6,379 bases of DNA, taken from NCBI GenBank assembly GCA_023399635.1, contig JAEWOP010000194.1:1-6379 (forward strand). Reading direction: 5' to 3'. Position numbers and translations under genes: made by a program. Under the pieces are notes generated by a model, which was not told where the DNA came from, ran no database searches, and saw only the letters and a program-made list of their open reading frames with translations. This document shows, one piece after another, positions 6,294 through 6,379 of this stretch; position 1 is the stretch's first letter, and each line of letters begins with the position of its first letter. Source of the DNA: Pseudomonadota bacterium. GTDB lineage: Bacteria; Pseudomonadota; Alphaproteobacteria; Rhizobiales; Rhizobiaceae.

Positions 6294-6379
6294 TGTTGAT
6301 TTCCACTGAGAGCTGACCCGGCATTTCCACCGAGAATTGACCCGCCTTTAGGTATCGTTCGTGTTGTTGGTCGGGGTCA
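6294..6379. mobile_element. Terminus of an IS21-family-like insertion sequence, running off the window
   Basis: The sequence starting TGTTGATTTCCACTGAGA at 6294 matches the style of IS21-family ends, which begin with TGT and carry repeated blocks of the type TTTCCAC-GAGAA-TGACCC. Two such blocks are seen in tandem. IS21 elements encode IstA (DDE transposase) and IstB (AAA+ helper), but only 86 bp are present here, so no gene is visible. I cannot tell whether this is the left or the right end. Confidence 0.62.
6299..6344 (+). repeat. Two tandem terminal repeats of the IS21-like end
   Basis: Two 22-bp copies lie at 6299-6320 and 6323-6344, a 24-bp period, of the form ATTTCCAC(T/C)GAGA(GC/AT)TGACCCG. 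They match at 19 of 22 positions. In IS21-type elements such repeats are thought to be transposase binding sites. Confidence 0.75.

Overview
The window looks like a piece of a GC-rich alphaproteobacterial genome, most likely of the order Hyphomicrobiales (Rhizobiales). This placement is an inference from three things: the style of the catechol-type iron transporter, a near-perfect Irr (ICE) operator in front of the outer-membrane receptor, and a serine-recombinase remnant of the type common in rhizobia. I cannot name a genus.

Positions 1-3187 hold the distal part of a ferric-siderophore ABC importer operon on the + strand. It encodes two FecCD-family permeases (12-986 and 976-1941), an ATPase (1938-2696) and a small DUF2218 protein (2751-3053). 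The first three genes overlap and are surely co-transcribed. DUF2218 follows 54 bp later with its own ribosome binding site. The periplasmic binding protein such systems need is not in the window and would be expected just upstream of position 1. A strong symmetrical hairpin at 3088-3121 closes the operon and also serves the convergent gene that follows.

Positions 3188-5317 (- strand) encode an intact 709-residue TonB-dependent receptor of the FepA/IrgA/VctA/CirA catecholate type. It has a signal peptide, TonB box, plug, barrel and C-terminal Phe. Upstream of it lies a 7-3-7 inverted repeat (5395-5411) matching the Irr box, so the gene is probably controlled by iron or haem status. The receptor would take a catechol siderophore across the outer membrane, and the permease/ATPase complex would take it across the inner membrane. 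The DUF2218 protein may act in a later step, but its function is unknown.

Positions 5412-6379 are mobile-element debris. They contain a frameshifted C-terminal fragment of a large serine recombinase (about 5497-5987). This runs directly into a 13-bp match to the 3' end of an initiator-type tRNA on the opposite strand (5988-6000). A weakly supported IS3-like end follows (6197-6220), with the start of a reading frame (6262) that appears to be cut by the terminus of an IS21-type element. That element begins near 6294 and runs off the window.

I see no wholly new multi-gene system. The points most worth following are the DUF2218 protein inside the importer operon, the Irr box, and the tRNA-fragment/recombinase junction with its possible nested insertions.
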